Position numbers and translations under genes: made by a program | The notes under the pieces: generated by a model | Databases searched by the model: none | What the model was told of the DNA's origin: nothing | What the model saw: the letters and a program-made list of their open reading frames with translations, nothing else | Assembly: GCA_035527095.1 (NCBI GenBank) | Contig: DATLBC010000035.1 | Coordinates: forward strand, 1-34,981 | DNA from: Sva-07 sp035527095 | GTDB lineage: Bacteria; Actinomycetota; Acidimicrobiia; Acidimicrobiales; Ilumatobacteraceae | DNA: 34,981 nt | Direction: 5' to 3' | Shown here: in pieces, positions 23,863 through 31,672 of the stretch | Layout: each line of letters opens with the position of its first letter | Numbering within the stretch: the stretch's first letter is position 1

Positions 23863-24144
23863 GCGGTTCGACCGCCCGCTGATCTCAGCTGCAGCCGCTG
23901 GCGCCGGCGCACGATGTGCAGACGGTCGCCCGCAGCCTCGACCCACTCGAGACGCGAATCGCCGACTGGGCATGACACACAGGTCGAGGGAGCTCCCCAA
24001 GCAGACGCCGTCCACGACATCCGCGGAAGTCGGCGCCCACCTTCTTTTCCGTGCATCACACCACAGTCGGCAGTGAGGGGCACTCTAGGAAGAAGAGCCT
24101 GTGGGAAGGAAGAGGGACAACGCTGTGAATTTCGGTGAACTGGG

Positions 24145-24180
24145 TGTGGACAGGAGATGGACAACTCGGAGTTGTCCACA
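24145..24180. promoter_or_regulatory. cluster of DnaA-box-like 9-mers with a 19-bp palindrome
   Basis: TTGTCCACA (24172-24180, plus) is the actinobacterial DnaA-box consensus. TGTGGACAG (24145-24153) is CTGTCCACA on the minus strand, one base off. A weaker site, TTGTCCATC, reads on the minus strand at 24164-24156. GGACAACTC-G-GAGTTGTCC (24159-24177) is a perfect palindrome that contains two of the box cores. The cluster lies between a crotonase gene and a RibD-like gene, near nrdR and lexA. Whether DnaA binds here is inference. Confidence 0.6.
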
Positions 24181-24291
24181 GCGTCACAGACATCGTGAAG
24201 CGGTCAAATCAGCCGGCGGACCCTGCCGAACGACCCCACCACACAGCGTTCACGGCGTTCGCTGGACCGGTGGTTCGGGCATGATGGGCCG

Positions 24292-24981
24292 ATGCGCCGC
24301 CTCCTCCCCGAGCCCGCCGATGACGTCACCGTCGACGATGCGTACGCCGCCGCCCTCGGATCACGGCGAGACGGACCATGGGTCGGGATGTGCATGGTGG
24401 CGTCGATCGACGGTTCGATTGCGGTCGATGGCACGTCAGCGAAGCTGTCGAGCCCGACCGACACTGCGGTCCTTGCTCGGCTGCGCCGGCTTGCCGACGT
24501 GATCGTCGTCGGTGCGGGAACGATTCGCGACGAGGGCTACGGCGTCCCGACCAAGCCGGACCAGCGCATCGGCGTCGTCACCCAGCGCGGCCGACTCGAC
24601 TTCACGACCGACCTGTTCAGGTCCGGCGCTGCCTTCCTGATCACATGTCAGGTCGGCGCTCCCGACGTCCCCGAGGGGATCGACGTCCTGCGCGTCGGTC
24701 GTGACACCATCGATTTCGACGCCGCATTCCGACAACTCCCCGCGTTCGTCGGCGACGCCGACTACGTCCAAGTGGAGGGTGGCGCATCACTCAATGGCGC
24801 CCTCTTCGACGCGGACCTGATCGACGAGATCAATCTCACGACCTCGCCCGCCACCTTCGCTGGAACCGGACCGCGCCTCGCCAGCGACGCGCCGCCACAC
24901 GCTCACCGGTTCGAGGTCGCGCAACTCGCCATCGACAGCGAGTCGTTCGTGTACACGCGTTGGCTACGGCGTCGAGATTGA
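24292..24981 (+). CDS. RibD C-terminal / dihydrofolate reductase-fold protein
   Basis: The 229-residue protein resembles the pyrimidine reductase half of RibD and the M. tuberculosis RibD homologue Rv2671. Landmarks are M-V-A-S-I-D-G-S-I-A near residue 34, followed by S-S-P-T-D, the R-x-x-A-D-V-I-V-V-G-A-G-T-I-R-D-E-G-Y-G motif at about 66-85, and E-G-G-A-S-L-N-G-A-L near 160. No deaminase domain is present. It probably uses NADPH to reduce a pteridine or pyrimidine. The 3' end overlaps the convergent nrdR gene by 18 bases. Confidence 0.88.
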   Translation: MRRLLPEPADDVTVDDAYAAALGSRRDGPWVGMCMVASIDGSIAVDGTSAKLSSPTDTAVLARLRRLADVIVVGAGTIRDEGYGVPTKPDQRIGVVTQRGRLDFTTDLFRSGAAFLITCQVGAPDVPEGIDVLRVGRDTIDFDAAFRQLPAFVGDADYVQVEGGASLNGALFDADLIDEINLTTSPATFAGTGPRLASDAPPHAHRFEVAQLAIDSESFVYTRWLRRRD

Positions 24982-25425
24982 CTTCTCGAGCAGCGCCAGC
25001 TCACGATGGAAGTCCGCCGCTGCGTCGAAGTCCTTGTACACGCTGGCGAAGCGTAGGTATGCGACCTCATCGACGATGCGGAGTTGGTCGAGCACGGCGA
25101 GCCCCACGTTCGCGCTCGTGACGTTGGATCCCAGCAGCCGCATCGAGTCCTCGACCGTGGTGGCGATGGCCTCGAGCCGCTCATCGCTCACGCTACGACC
25201 CTTGGTTGCTGCGCTCAAGCCACCGATCAGCTTCTTGCGGTCGAATGGCTCGCAGCCCCCATGTGACTTCGTGACCGACAGCGGTGCGTGGTCGACGCGC
25301 TCGAACGTGGTGAAACGCTGCGCGCACGCAAGACACTCGCGACGGCGGCGGATCGCCGTACCTTCCTCGGCGACTCGGGAGTCGACGACCTTGGTGTCAT
25401 CGGCGCGACAGGCAGGACAGAACAC
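24964..25425 (-). CDS. nrdR: transcriptional repressor NrdR
   Basis: The 153-residue regulator represses ribonucleotide reductase genes in response to ATP/dATP. It has the zinc ribbon C-P-A-C (Cys3, Cys6) and C-L-A-C (Cys31, Cys34) with the hallmark V-D-S-R and R-R-R-E-C ... R-F-T-T-F-E-R, followed by an ATP-cone domain (about 46-136). The GTG at 25425 is chosen because the zinc ribbon of NrdR begins at the very N-terminus and a TATCCT -10 lies 6 bases upstream. No ribonucleotide reductase gene is in the window. Confidence 0.95.
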   Translation of the reverse strand: MFCPACRADDTKVVDSRVAEEGTAIRRRRECLACAQRFTTFERVDHAPLSVTKSHGGCEPFDRKKLIGGLSAATKGRSVSDERLEAIATTVEDSMRLLGSNVTSANVGLAVLDQLRIVDEVAYLRFASVYKDFDAAADFHRELALLEKSISTP

Positions 25426-25431
25426 GCCAGC

Positions 25432-25437
25432 AGGATA
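25432..25437 (-). promoter_or_regulatory. -10 element of a leaderless promoter for nrdR
   Basis: On the minus strand TATCCT is followed by 6 bases (GCTGGC) and the GTG at 25425. Confidence 0.6.
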
Positions 25438-25490
25438 CTGCGCGGCCACCGTCGAGCCCCGGCAGGACGGCTCGACGGCGGCACGCGAGT

Positions 25491-25871
25491 TCAGGGCAGG
25501 CGGATCGCCTGACCGACCTGGATGACCGTGCCACCGTTGACGTCGATGAGCGCATCGACGTATCGGCCGTGGCTGACGTCGCCGCGGAACTGATCAGCGA
25601 TCGACCACATGGTGTCGCCCGGTTGCGCAACGTGCAGACGCGTCACCGGTGCCGTTGCGACGTTGGAGGCCACGGCAGGTGAGCCCCCAACGTCGAGCAA
25701 CGCGCCAACCGAGGTGGCAGCAACGACCACCATCAGTGCCACGGCCGCGACGACGAGCAGGCCGACCACGACCCGCCGCGCCGCATAGTTGGCGTGACGC
25801 TCGACGCCCGCACCTGCCCGAACGATCGGGCGGGGTGCGTGGGTTCTCGTGGGATACATGGTGGCGGTCAT
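25491..25871 (-). CDS. LysM-domain membrane protein, probable SOS cell-division inhibitor
   Basis: The 126-residue protein has a basic N-terminus, one membrane helix (about 35-58) and a C-terminal LysM domain (about 77-126, beginning H-V-A-Q-P-G-D-T-M-W-S-I-A). The position, divergent from lexA and next to nrdR, and the architecture match M. tuberculosis Rv2719c (ChiZ) and the YneA/DivS-type inhibitors that block septation during DNA damage. LysM would bind peptidoglycan outside the cell. The ATG at 25871 is chosen; GGAG lies 7 bases upstream, and a longer frame overlaps the SOS boxes and is not credible. A minus-strand TTGACA (25937-25932) just inside the SOS box may be its -35. Confidence 0.85.
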   Translation of the reverse strand: MTATMYPTRTHAPRPIVRAGAGVERHANYAARRVVVGLLVVAAVALMVVVAATSVGALLDVGGSPAVASNVATAPVTRLHVAQPGDTMWSIADQFRGDVSHGRYVDALIDVNGGTVIQVGQAIRLP

Positions 25872-25950
25872 CGGATGCTCCGTCGGCTTCGTGGTGGCGA
25901 CTGTTCTGCGGGCCGTTCGATCTGGGATCGATGTCAAAACACTTGTTCGT

Positions 25951-25966
25951 TCGAACGACTGTTCGA
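25951..25966. promoter_or_regulatory. SOS box 1 (LexA operator)
   Basis: TCGAAC-GACT-GTTCGA is a perfect match to the actinobacterial LexA operator TCGAAC-N4-GTTCGA. It lies between lexA and the divergent LysM gene, 14 bases from the LysM gene's candidate -35. A second palindrome CGTTCGAACG (25948-25957) overlaps it. Confidence 0.88.
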
Positions 25967-26015
25967 CAGTGAAGCATGGCGATGACCGCAACGTCAACCC
26001 CTTTGGACGAATTTG

Positions 26016-26031
26016 TCGAACAATTGTTCCG
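26016..26031. promoter_or_regulatory. SOS box 2 (LexA operator)
   Basis: TCGAAC-AATT-GTTCCG matches 11 of 12 operator positions. It ends 11 bases before the lexA -35, placing bound LexA next to RNA polymerase. It is spaced 65 bases from box 1, about six helical turns. Confidence 0.82.
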
Positions 26032-26042
26032 GGTACAGATGT

Positions 26043-26071
26043 TTGACCCGCAGGCCGTGCATCAGTACGCT
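26043..26071 (+). promoter_or_regulatory. lexA promoter, leaderless
   Basis: -35 TTGACC (26043-26048), a 17-base spacer and -10 TACGCT (26066-26071) are followed by 6 bases and the ATG at 26078. The geometry is ideal for transcription starting at the start codon, and there is no Shine-Dalgarno sequence. It rules out the in-frame upstream start at 25976. Confidence 0.78.
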
Positions 26072-26077
26072 GTTCGC

Positions 26078-26707
26078 ATGGCTCCAACGATCAGCACGCG
26101 TCAACGAGACATTCTCGAGTTCATCGAACAACAGATCCGCGAACGGGGCTATCCACCATCGGTGCGCGAGATCGGCGACGCCGTCGGGCTCACGTCGCCG
26201 TCAACGGTCCACAGCCATCTCAACACCCTGCAACGCCTCGGCTACCTCCGCCGCGACCCGACCAAGCCACGCGCCATCGAGGTGCGCTACGACGTCAACA
26301 GCGGGGCGATGATGGAGCGACGCCCGGTCCGCCATGTCCCGCTCGTGGGCGACGTCGCAGCGGGAACCGATGTGCTGGCCGAGGAGAACGTCGAGGAGCT
26401 CCTGCCGGTCCCGGTCGACTTCACGGGTGACGGCGAGCTCTTCATGCTGCGCGTTCGGGGCGACTCGATGATCGAACTCGGCATTCTCGACGGCGACTTC
26501 GTCGTGGCCACGCAGATCGCCAATCCCAACAACGGCGACATCGTCGTTGCAGGCATTCCCGGCGGCGAAGCCACGATCAAGACCTACAGCCGCTCGGGCG
26601 CCGAGGTCACCCTCACGCCGGCGAACTCCTCGATGGAGCCAATGCAGTTCACCGCGGACGAAGTCGAGATCTACGGCAAAGTGGTCACGGTGATGCGCCG
26701 CTACTGA
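26078..26707 (+). CDS. lexA: SOS repressor LexA
   Basis: The 209-residue repressor cleaves itself when RecA filaments form. It has an N-terminal winged helix (about 4-70) with S-V-R-E-I-G-D-A-V-G-L-T-S-P-S-T-V-H-S-H and a C-terminal S24-type peptidase. The cleavage site Ala95-Gly96 lies in V-G-D-V-A-A-G-T, the catalytic Ser130 in R-G-D-S-M-I and Lys168 in A-T-I-K-T-Y. All key residues are present. The start is fixed by the leaderless promoter. Two upstream SOS boxes imply autoregulation and shared control with the LysM gene. The stop overlaps the convergent downstream gene by 7 bases. Confidence 0.97.
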   Translation: MAPTISTRQRDILEFIEQQIRERGYPPSVREIGDAVGLTSPSTVHSHLNTLQRLGYLRRDPTKPRAIEVRYDVNSGAMMERRPVRHVPLVGDVAAGTDVLAEENVEELLPVPVDFTGDGELFMLRVRGDSMIELGILDGDFVVATQIANPNNGDIVVAGIPGGEATIKTYSRSGAEVTLTPANSSMEPMQFTADEVEIYGKVVTVMRRY

Positions 26708-27501
26708 GGCAGCGGCGGTGGCGCCCACGGTGACGGCCCGTCTTCGGGCACGGCCGGCGGCGACGTAGGACGCGCCGGCCGCTCGGGCGGAGGCGTCGTC
26801 GCGACGGGCGGACCGGCCGGACCAGTGGCCCCGGTGGTCGGCGAGGGCACCGGAAATCCGGGCGGGCTGGCAGGCCAACCCCGACCGTCCGGCGTCCATG
26901 GCACTGCCGGCGTCGGTGGCGTCGGCGACCTACGGCTGCCGACGACGAGAAAGATCCCGCCAACCACCAGGCCGAAGATGGCGGCGGCGACCGCCCCCCA
27001 CCGAAGCAGTGACACGCCTTCGTCGGGATGCCGACCGATCGCAACCGCGAACGCGTCACCATCCGTGGGAGCAACGGTCAGGACATGATCACCAGCTGTG
27101 TCGATCTGCACTTCGCCGATCGCCGAGCCGACGAAGCCGTCGACGTCATAGCTCACATCCGGCGTGGGCTCGACGTCGACGTCGTCCCCTTCCGGGTCGA
27201 GCAGGGCCAGATCGGCCGTCGGACGATCCTCGGGATCACGGTCGTACTCCAGCGAGGCCTCGCACGCCCCTGCCAGTTCGTCGAACCGCCCACTCGTCTC
27301 CGCGTACAGCACAAAGGTGCCGGTCGATTCGAAGTCGAGGGTCGTGTCGCAGCCGACCGGCGCCCTGGCGAACCCCGCCACGTTGTCGGCCTCGCGGTTC
27401 CCGGCGGCCATCCACAGCGCAACTGCCGCGCCGAGAAGTCCGACGATCAGGAGCACCCCGACGGCGAGCATCCACCCCCGACGACGTGCGCGAGCGGTCA
27501 T
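26701..27501 (-). CDS. two-span membrane protein with proline-rich C-terminal tail
   Basis: I do not recognise the family of this 266-residue protein. It has a basic N-terminus, a membrane helix at about 10-33, an acidic external domain (about 34-165) with two Cys (C51 in VGCDTT and C79 in GACEA) that may form a disulfide, a second helix at about 167-188, and a cytoplasmic tail of about 75 residues dominated by P, A, T, S and G. Such tails are usually flexible or bind partners. The gene begins 44 bases after dapC, so it may be the distal gene of the dapC operon. Confidence 0.75.
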   Translation of the reverse strand: MTARARRRGWMLAVGVLLIVGLLGAAVALWMAAGNREADNVAGFARAPVGCDTTLDFESTGTFVLYAETSGRFDELAGACEASLEYDRDPEDRPTADLALLDPEGDDVDVEPTPDVSYDVDGFVGSAIGEVQIDTAGDHVLTVAPTDGDAFAVAIGRHPDEGVSLLRWGAVAAAIFGLVVGGIFLVVGSRRSPTPPTPAVPWTPDGRGWPASPPGFPVPSPTTGATGPAGPPVATTPPPERPARPTSPPAVPEDGPSPWAPPPLPQ

Positions 27502-27545
27502 CGATCGCCCTCGCGTTCAGAGATGGGCTCGTGGTTCACGCTGCG

Positions 27546-28658
27546 TCAACCTCGCGAGGCTTCGAGCCGGTCTGCCACCAGTTGGACGCGATCGTCCGGT
27601 TGCACCACGGCGACGCGCACGAAGCGAGCACCGTCAGGCCCGTAGAACTCCCCGGGGCTCACGAGTGCTCCACCATCGCGCGCCAAGCGCTCGGTGTACG
27701 TCCACCCGTCGTCGACTGGGATCCACAGGTAGAAGGCACCTGCCGGGATCGGCACGGCCTCGCCCGACCAGTCGGACAACACCGAGGCGAGGAGTTCCAG
27801 CCGCGAGCGATACCGGGAGCGCTGGAGTTCGACGTGCTCGTCGTCGTCGAGCGCTGCGATTGCCGCCGCCTGTGCGGGACCGGGAACCATCATGCCGACG
27901 TGCTTGCGGACCTCGTGGAGATACGCGACGAGTTCGGCATCACCCCCATAGAAGCCGACCCGGACACCCGCAAGGTTCGATCGCTTCGACAACGAATGGA
28001 CCGCAATGACACCGTCGAGACCCGACTCGAGAATCGTCCGACCGGGACCGTTCCAGGTGAATTCGACATAGCACTCGTCGGAAAACACCGGAACACCCCG
28101 AGTTCTGCCCCACTGCGCCGCTGCATCGAGATCGTCGAGTGCCCCCGTGGGGTTGCCGGGGCTGTTCACCCAGAGCAGCAGGGCGCGCTCGGTGTCGGCG
28201 GGGTCGATCGAGTCGAGATCCATCCGGCCGTCGGGCAGCGCCCGCACTGGCACGGGCCGACACCCCGCGAGGATCGCACCCATCTCGTAGCTCGGGTAGG
28301 CAATGGCGGGATACAGCACCGTGTCACGCGATGGTGTGCGCAGTCGCATCCACTGCGGAAGTGTTGCGACGAACTCCTTCGACCCGATCGTGGCGCCGAT
28401 CTGGCCGACGGGCACCTCGACGCCGAATCGACGCTGCACCCATCGGTTGGCCGCTTGCCGGAACGCCAGCGTGCCGATGCTGGGTGGATACGAGCGCTCG
28501 GTTCCGCTCGACGACAGCGCCTCGATCACGGCGGCCGGCGGAGGGTCGAACGGCGTTCCAATCGAGAGATCGACCGTGCCACCGTCATGGGCATCGGTGA
28601 TCGGCAGCAGTCGATTCAGGCGGTCGTACGGGTATGGCGGCGGGACGAAGCCAGTCAC
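27546..28658 (-). CDS. dapC: succinyldiaminopimelate transaminase
   Basis: The 370-residue class I/II PLP aminotransferase shows N-S-P-G-N-P-T-G with Asn165, D-E-C-Y with Asp194 and Tyr197, and the PLP lysine Lys225 in S-L-S-K-R-S-N-L-A-G-x-R-x-G-F. The actinobacterial DapC subgroup has this R-S-N-L-A-G form, and dapF lies in the same operon, so a role in the diaminopimelate/lysine pathway is well supported. The GTG start overlaps the hflX stop as GTGA (28658-28655). Confidence 0.88.
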   Translation of the reverse strand: MTGFVPPPYPYDRLNRLLPITDAHDGGTVDLSIGTPFDPPPAAVIEALSSSGTERSYPPSIGTLAFRQAANRWVQRRFGVEVPVGQIGATIGSKEFVATLPQWMRLRTPSRDTVLYPAIAYPSYEMGAILAGCRPVPVRALPDGRMDLDSIDPADTERALLLWVNSPGNPTGALDDLDAAAQWGRTRGVPVFSDECYVEFTWNGPGRTILESGLDGVIAVHSLSKRSNLAGVRVGFYGGDAELVAYLHEVRKHVGMMVPGPAQAAAIAALDDDEHVELQRSRYRSRLELLASVLSDWSGEAVPIPAGAFYLWIPVDDGWTYTERLARDGGALVSPGEFYGPDGARFVRVAVVQPDDRVQLVADRLEASRG

Positions 28659-29965
28659 GTCGGTGGTCCCGATGCGAACTCGGAGAGGCGACCCGCCGAT
28701 GCATCAGACAGTCGTGCCCTGATGGTCCATGACTCCGGCCCATCCGCCACCGAGACCACCTCGCCCTCGCGATGCACAGCGGCAAGGATGTCGCCGCGGT
28801 CGTACGGCACAACCAGTTCGTGCACGACAGTCAGCGCCCGCAGGCGGTCGGCGAGAGTCCTCAGGAACACATCGATGCCCTCGCCGGTGACTGCTGAGAT
28901 GGCCACCGATCCCGGGTTGTCGTCGACCAATTGCTTGGCGACGCCGGGAGCGAGGTCGGCCTTGTTGAACACCAGGAGTTCGGGAACCGCGGTGGCGTCG
29001 ATCTCGCCGAGCACCTCGCGCACGGCATCGATCTGGCCCTCGGGATCGGGTGCGCTCGAATCGACGACGTGGACCAGATAATCGGCCAAGGCAGCCACCT
29101 CGAGCGTTCCCTTGAACGACTCGACCAGACCGTGGGGCAGGCGATTGATGAAGCCCACCGTGTCGGACAGCAGCACCGGTTCACCGCCGGGCAACGCGAG
29201 GCGCCGTGTCGTGGGATCGAGCGTGGCGAAGAGTCGATCCTCGGCCAGCACGCCAGAGTCGGTGAGCCGATTGAGCAGCGAGGACTTCCCGGCGTTGGTG
29301 TAGCCGACGATGGCGACCGATTCGAGGCCGCTTCGGCCTCGGCCTTTGCGCTGGAGTTCACGGGTGTCGGCGAGCGAGTCGAGGTCGCGTTCGAGCTTGT
29401 TGATGCGCCGCATGATGCGACGGCGATCGACCTCGATCTTGGTCTCGCCACCGCCGAAGCGGGCGCCGACGCCGCCGCGCTGCTGTGACAGTTTCGCGTC
29501 TGCGCCGCGCCGCAGCCGCGGGAGCCGGTACCGCAGCAGCGCAAGTTCGACCTGCGCCTTGCCTTCGAGCGTGTGAGCGTTCTGGCCGAAGATGTCGAGG
29601 ATGACCGCCGTGCGATCGAGGGCAGTACGACCAAGCAGCTTTTCGAGGTTGTACTGCTGGCCTGGTGAGAGCTCGTTGTCGAAAACGACCGTGTCAGCGT
29701 CGACGGCAAGACACAGCTGCTTGAGCTCCTCGGCCTTGCCTTTGCCGATGTACCACGTGTGATCCGGGCTGTCGCGACGTTGCACCATTCGCGCCACGAC
29801 GTCGGCGCCGGCGGTGTCGACCAACAGCTCCAACTCGTCGAGGCTCGCATCGACTGCCTCGTCGGCTTCGCGGGGGTCGGCGACGGCGACCAGGACGATC
29901 TTCTCTCTGATCGTCCGATCGATCAGGGTGCCCCCGAGGGCCTCGTTGTACGGGGTGTTGCTCAC
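28655..29965 (-). CDS. hflX: ribosome-associated GTPase HflX
   Basis: The 436-residue GTPase splits stalled or stress-inactivated 70S ribosomes. The N-terminal HflX domain includes Y-I-G-K-G-K-A-E-E-L near residue 72 and V-F-D-N-E-L-S-P-G-Q-Q. A Gly/Arg-rich linker with G-G-x-G-A-R-F-G-G-G-E-T is followed by the G domain with P-loop G-Y-T-N-A-G-K-S at 221-228, switch motif D-P-T-T-R, D-T-V-G-F and N-K-A-D. The GTG start overlaps the dapF stop (GTGA, 29965-29962). Confidence 0.96.
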   Translation of the reverse strand: MSNTPYNEALGGTLIDRTIREKIVLVAVADPREADEAVDASLDELELLVDTAGADVVARMVQRRDSPDHTWYIGKGKAEELKQLCLAVDADTVVFDNELSPGQQYNLEKLLGRTALDRTAVILDIFGQNAHTLEGKAQVELALLRYRLPRLRRGADAKLSQQRGGVGARFGGGETKIEVDRRRIMRRINKLERDLDSLADTRELQRKGRGRSGLESVAIVGYTNAGKSSLLNRLTDSGVLAEDRLFATLDPTTRRLALPGGEPVLLSDTVGFINRLPHGLVESFKGTLEVAALADYLVHVVDSSAPDPEGQIDAVREVLGEIDATAVPELLVFNKADLAPGVAKQLVDDNPGSVAISAVTGEGIDVFLRTLADRLRALTVVHELVVPYDRGDILAAVHREGEVVSVADGPESWTIRARLSDASAGRLSEFASGPPT

Positions 29966-30765
29966 GCGACCTCGACTTCGATGGCGCCGATGAACGTGGC
30001 AGGGCCGGTGAGGATCGCCCGCCCGGGCGCGTCGTTGGAGAAACTGACTGTGGCAGTTCCGCCATCCATGTGCACGATGACGTCACCGGCGTTGCGGGCG
30101 ACCAGCCCCCACGACCGGGCGGCGTAGGCCGCAGCGCACGCGCCGGTTCCGCAGGCTTCGGTGATGCCGGCGCCGCGTTCATGGACTCGCATCGTGATTG
30201 CGTTCGGTTCCGGACCCGGCTCGACGATCTCCAGATTGACGTGTGGGACCTGGGTGCCGAGGTGCGCGAGATCGACAGCGGCCACGTCGTCGACGCCCAC
30301 CACACTGTGTGGATTGCCCAGACTGAGGTGGGCAACAGGGCGATCAGGGTGGCACCCGAGCGCAGCCCACCCGGCCGGTTCGTCGAGATCCGACACATCG
30401 CCCATCTCGACACGGGCGGTGATCGTTGCCGGGTCATCGGTGGCGTCGAGCACCACCAGCCGGTCGCCGGCATCAGTGAGGATCAACTGCTCCGACAGGT
30501 CGCCACGCCGCTCGGCCAGCGCTTGCGCGAAGCACCGGATGCCGTTGCCACTCATCTCGGCACGCGAACCGTCGGCGTTGTAAAGGTTCATGCGGGCCGC
30601 GTAGCCATCAGCCGCATCGGCCACGAGGAGACCGTCGGCGCCAATGCCACGACGTCGATCGCACAACCGCCGGGCGAGTTCGGCAAGATCGTCGACCCCG
30701 GGATCGAACGCGACAAGGAAGTCGTTGCCCAGACCGTGGTGTTTGGTGAGCGTGAGCGTGGTCAT
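29962..30765 (-). CDS. dapF: diaminopimelate epimerase
   Basis: The 267-residue enzyme converts LL- to meso-diaminopimelate, needed for lysine and the cell wall. It has the two catalytic cysteines Cys78 (S-G-N-G-I-R-C-F-A) and Cys205 (E-A-C-G-T-G-A-C-A), with N-terminal G-L-G-N-D-F and G-I-G-A-D-G. The length is normal. The ATG overlaps the miaA stop as ATGA (30765-30762). Confidence 0.97.
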   Translation of the reverse strand: MTTLTLTKHHGLGNDFLVAFDPGVDDLAELARRLCDRRRGIGADGLLVADAADGYAARMNLYNADGSRAEMSGNGIRCFAQALAERRGDLSEQLILTDAGDRLVVLDATDDPATITARVEMGDVSDLDEPAGWAALGCHPDRPVAHLSLGNPHSVVGVDDVAAVDLAHLGTQVPHVNLEIVEPGPEPNAITMRVHERGAGITEACGTGACAAAYAARSWGLVARNAGDVIVHMDGGTATVSFSNDAPGRAILTGPATFIGAIEVEVA

Positions 30766-31652
30766 GCGGTGAGAGCCTCGATCACGATGGGCGCCGCCTC
30801 GGCCACAGCATCGTGTTCGACGTCAATCCAGCGTACGCGTGGATCGCGACGGAACCATCGCTCTTGGCGTACGGCGAACTGACGAGTGCGGGTGACGATC
30901 ATGGCAACCGCCTCATCCTGGTCGATCCGACCATCGATCATCTCGACGATTTCCTTGTAACCGAGCGCCTGTGCAGCCGTTCTCGAGAATCCGACGCCGA
31001 CCAGCGACCTGACTTCATCGACCAGACCATCGTCAACCATCTGGCTCACCCGTCGAGTGATCCGCTCGGCGATCGCCTCACGCGGCCAGCGCAGCCCGAT
31101 CTGGGCGACCTGCGACGGCCGGTAGTCGTCGACGCCGGGCCCGAACGAACTGAACGCACGTCCACTGCCGAGCGTGACTTCGAGTGCTCGGATGATCCGA
31201 CGACGATTTGACGGTTCCATCTTGGACGTCGCCGCCGGATCGAGCGTGCCCAGTCGTTCGTACAACGCTGCGGTGTCCGGATCGGATTCCAGTTCGATTC
31301 GCACCTCCGGCCACTGTCCAGGCAGATCGAAGTCATCGATCACCACCCGGTGGTACAGGCCGGTGCCACCGACGAGCAGTGCCCGATTGCCGCGACCGGC
31401 GATGTCTGCCAACGCTGCGGTGTATGCATCACGAAAGTCGGCGACCGTGAACTCGTCGTTCGGTTCGACCAGGTCGAGCAGATGGTGAGGGATCTCAGCT
31501 CGTTCGGCCATCGTCGGCTTCGCCGTGCCGATGTCCATGCCCCGGTACACCTGCATGCTGTCGATCGAGACGAGCTCGACGTTTCGAAGGCTGCGTGCGA
31601 CCGTCATGGCGACGGCCGACTTTCCCGAAGCTGTCGAGCCGACGATCGCCAC
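30762..31652 (-). CDS. miaA: tRNA dimethylallyltransferase MiaA
   Basis: The 296-residue enzyme adds dimethylallyl to A37 of tRNAs reading UNN codons, making the substrate for MiaB. It shows the P-loop G-S-T-A-S-G-K-S at 5-12, the D-S-M-Q-V-Y-R-G-M-D-I-G-T-A-K-P motif, P-H-H-L-L-D and G-G-T-G-L-Y. The start is GTG at 31652, 20 bases after the chorismate mutase stop. No Shine-Dalgarno sequence is evident, so an alternative start a few codons upstream cannot be excluded. Confidence 0.95.
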   Translation of the reverse strand: MAIVGSTASGKSAVAMTVARSLRNVELVSIDSMQVYRGMDIGTAKPTMAERAEIPHHLLDLVEPNDEFTVADFRDAYTAALADIAGRGNRALLVGGTGLYHRVVIDDFDLPGQWPEVRIELESDPDTAALYERLGTLDPAATSKMEPSNRRRIIRALEVTLGSGRAFSSFGPGVDDYRPSQVAQIGLRWPREAIAERITRRVSQMVDDGLVDEVRSLVGVGFSRTAAQALGYKEIVEMIDGRIDQDEAVAMIVTRTRQFAVRQERWFRRDPRVRWIDVEHDAVAEAAPIVIEALTA

Positions 31653-31672
31653 TCGGGCGGGCGCTGGCCCGC

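Larger units (their letters stand above)
23851..24291. other. 441-bp intergenic region with DnaA-box cluster and both flanking promoters
   Basis: This divergent gap is visibly richer in A+T and purine runs (about 24087-24118) than its surroundings. It holds the -10 of the enoyl-CoA hydratase gene, a cluster of DnaA-box-like 9-mers at 24145-24180, a perfect 19-bp palindrome and a weak -10 (CATGAT, 24280-24285) 6 bases before the RibD-like gene. A Cys-containing open frame at 23826-24020 (minus) was considered and not called. Confidence 0.55.

Noticed and set aside
23826..24020. 64-codon minus-strand frame (starts MSWTASAWG, contains CVSC) upstream of the enoyl-CoA hydratase gene
   Set aside because: The second half has coding-like codon use, but it would overlap the hydratase start by 25 bases and run across that gene's -10 element. 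There is no promoter or ribosome site for it and I recognise no family. An alternative Cys-rich frame on the same strand, ending in the 20 or so codons before 23890, was also not credible.
23851..24120. possible cobalamin riboswitch near the nrdR block, suggested by a CACTGCC-like string on the minus strand
   Set aside because: The required B12-box and conserved cobalamin-riboswitch core elements are not found in order, and the downstream gene is a crotonase.
25491..26087. longer 198-residue version of the LysM protein
   Set aside because: It would translate through both SOS boxes and the lexA promoter. The ATG at 25871 gives the normal basic N-terminus plus membrane helix.
26898..29081. 727-codon open frame on the plus strand opposite the proline-rich membrane protein and dapC
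   Set aside because: It is antisense to two well-supported genes, Arg/Pro-rich and without domain motifs.
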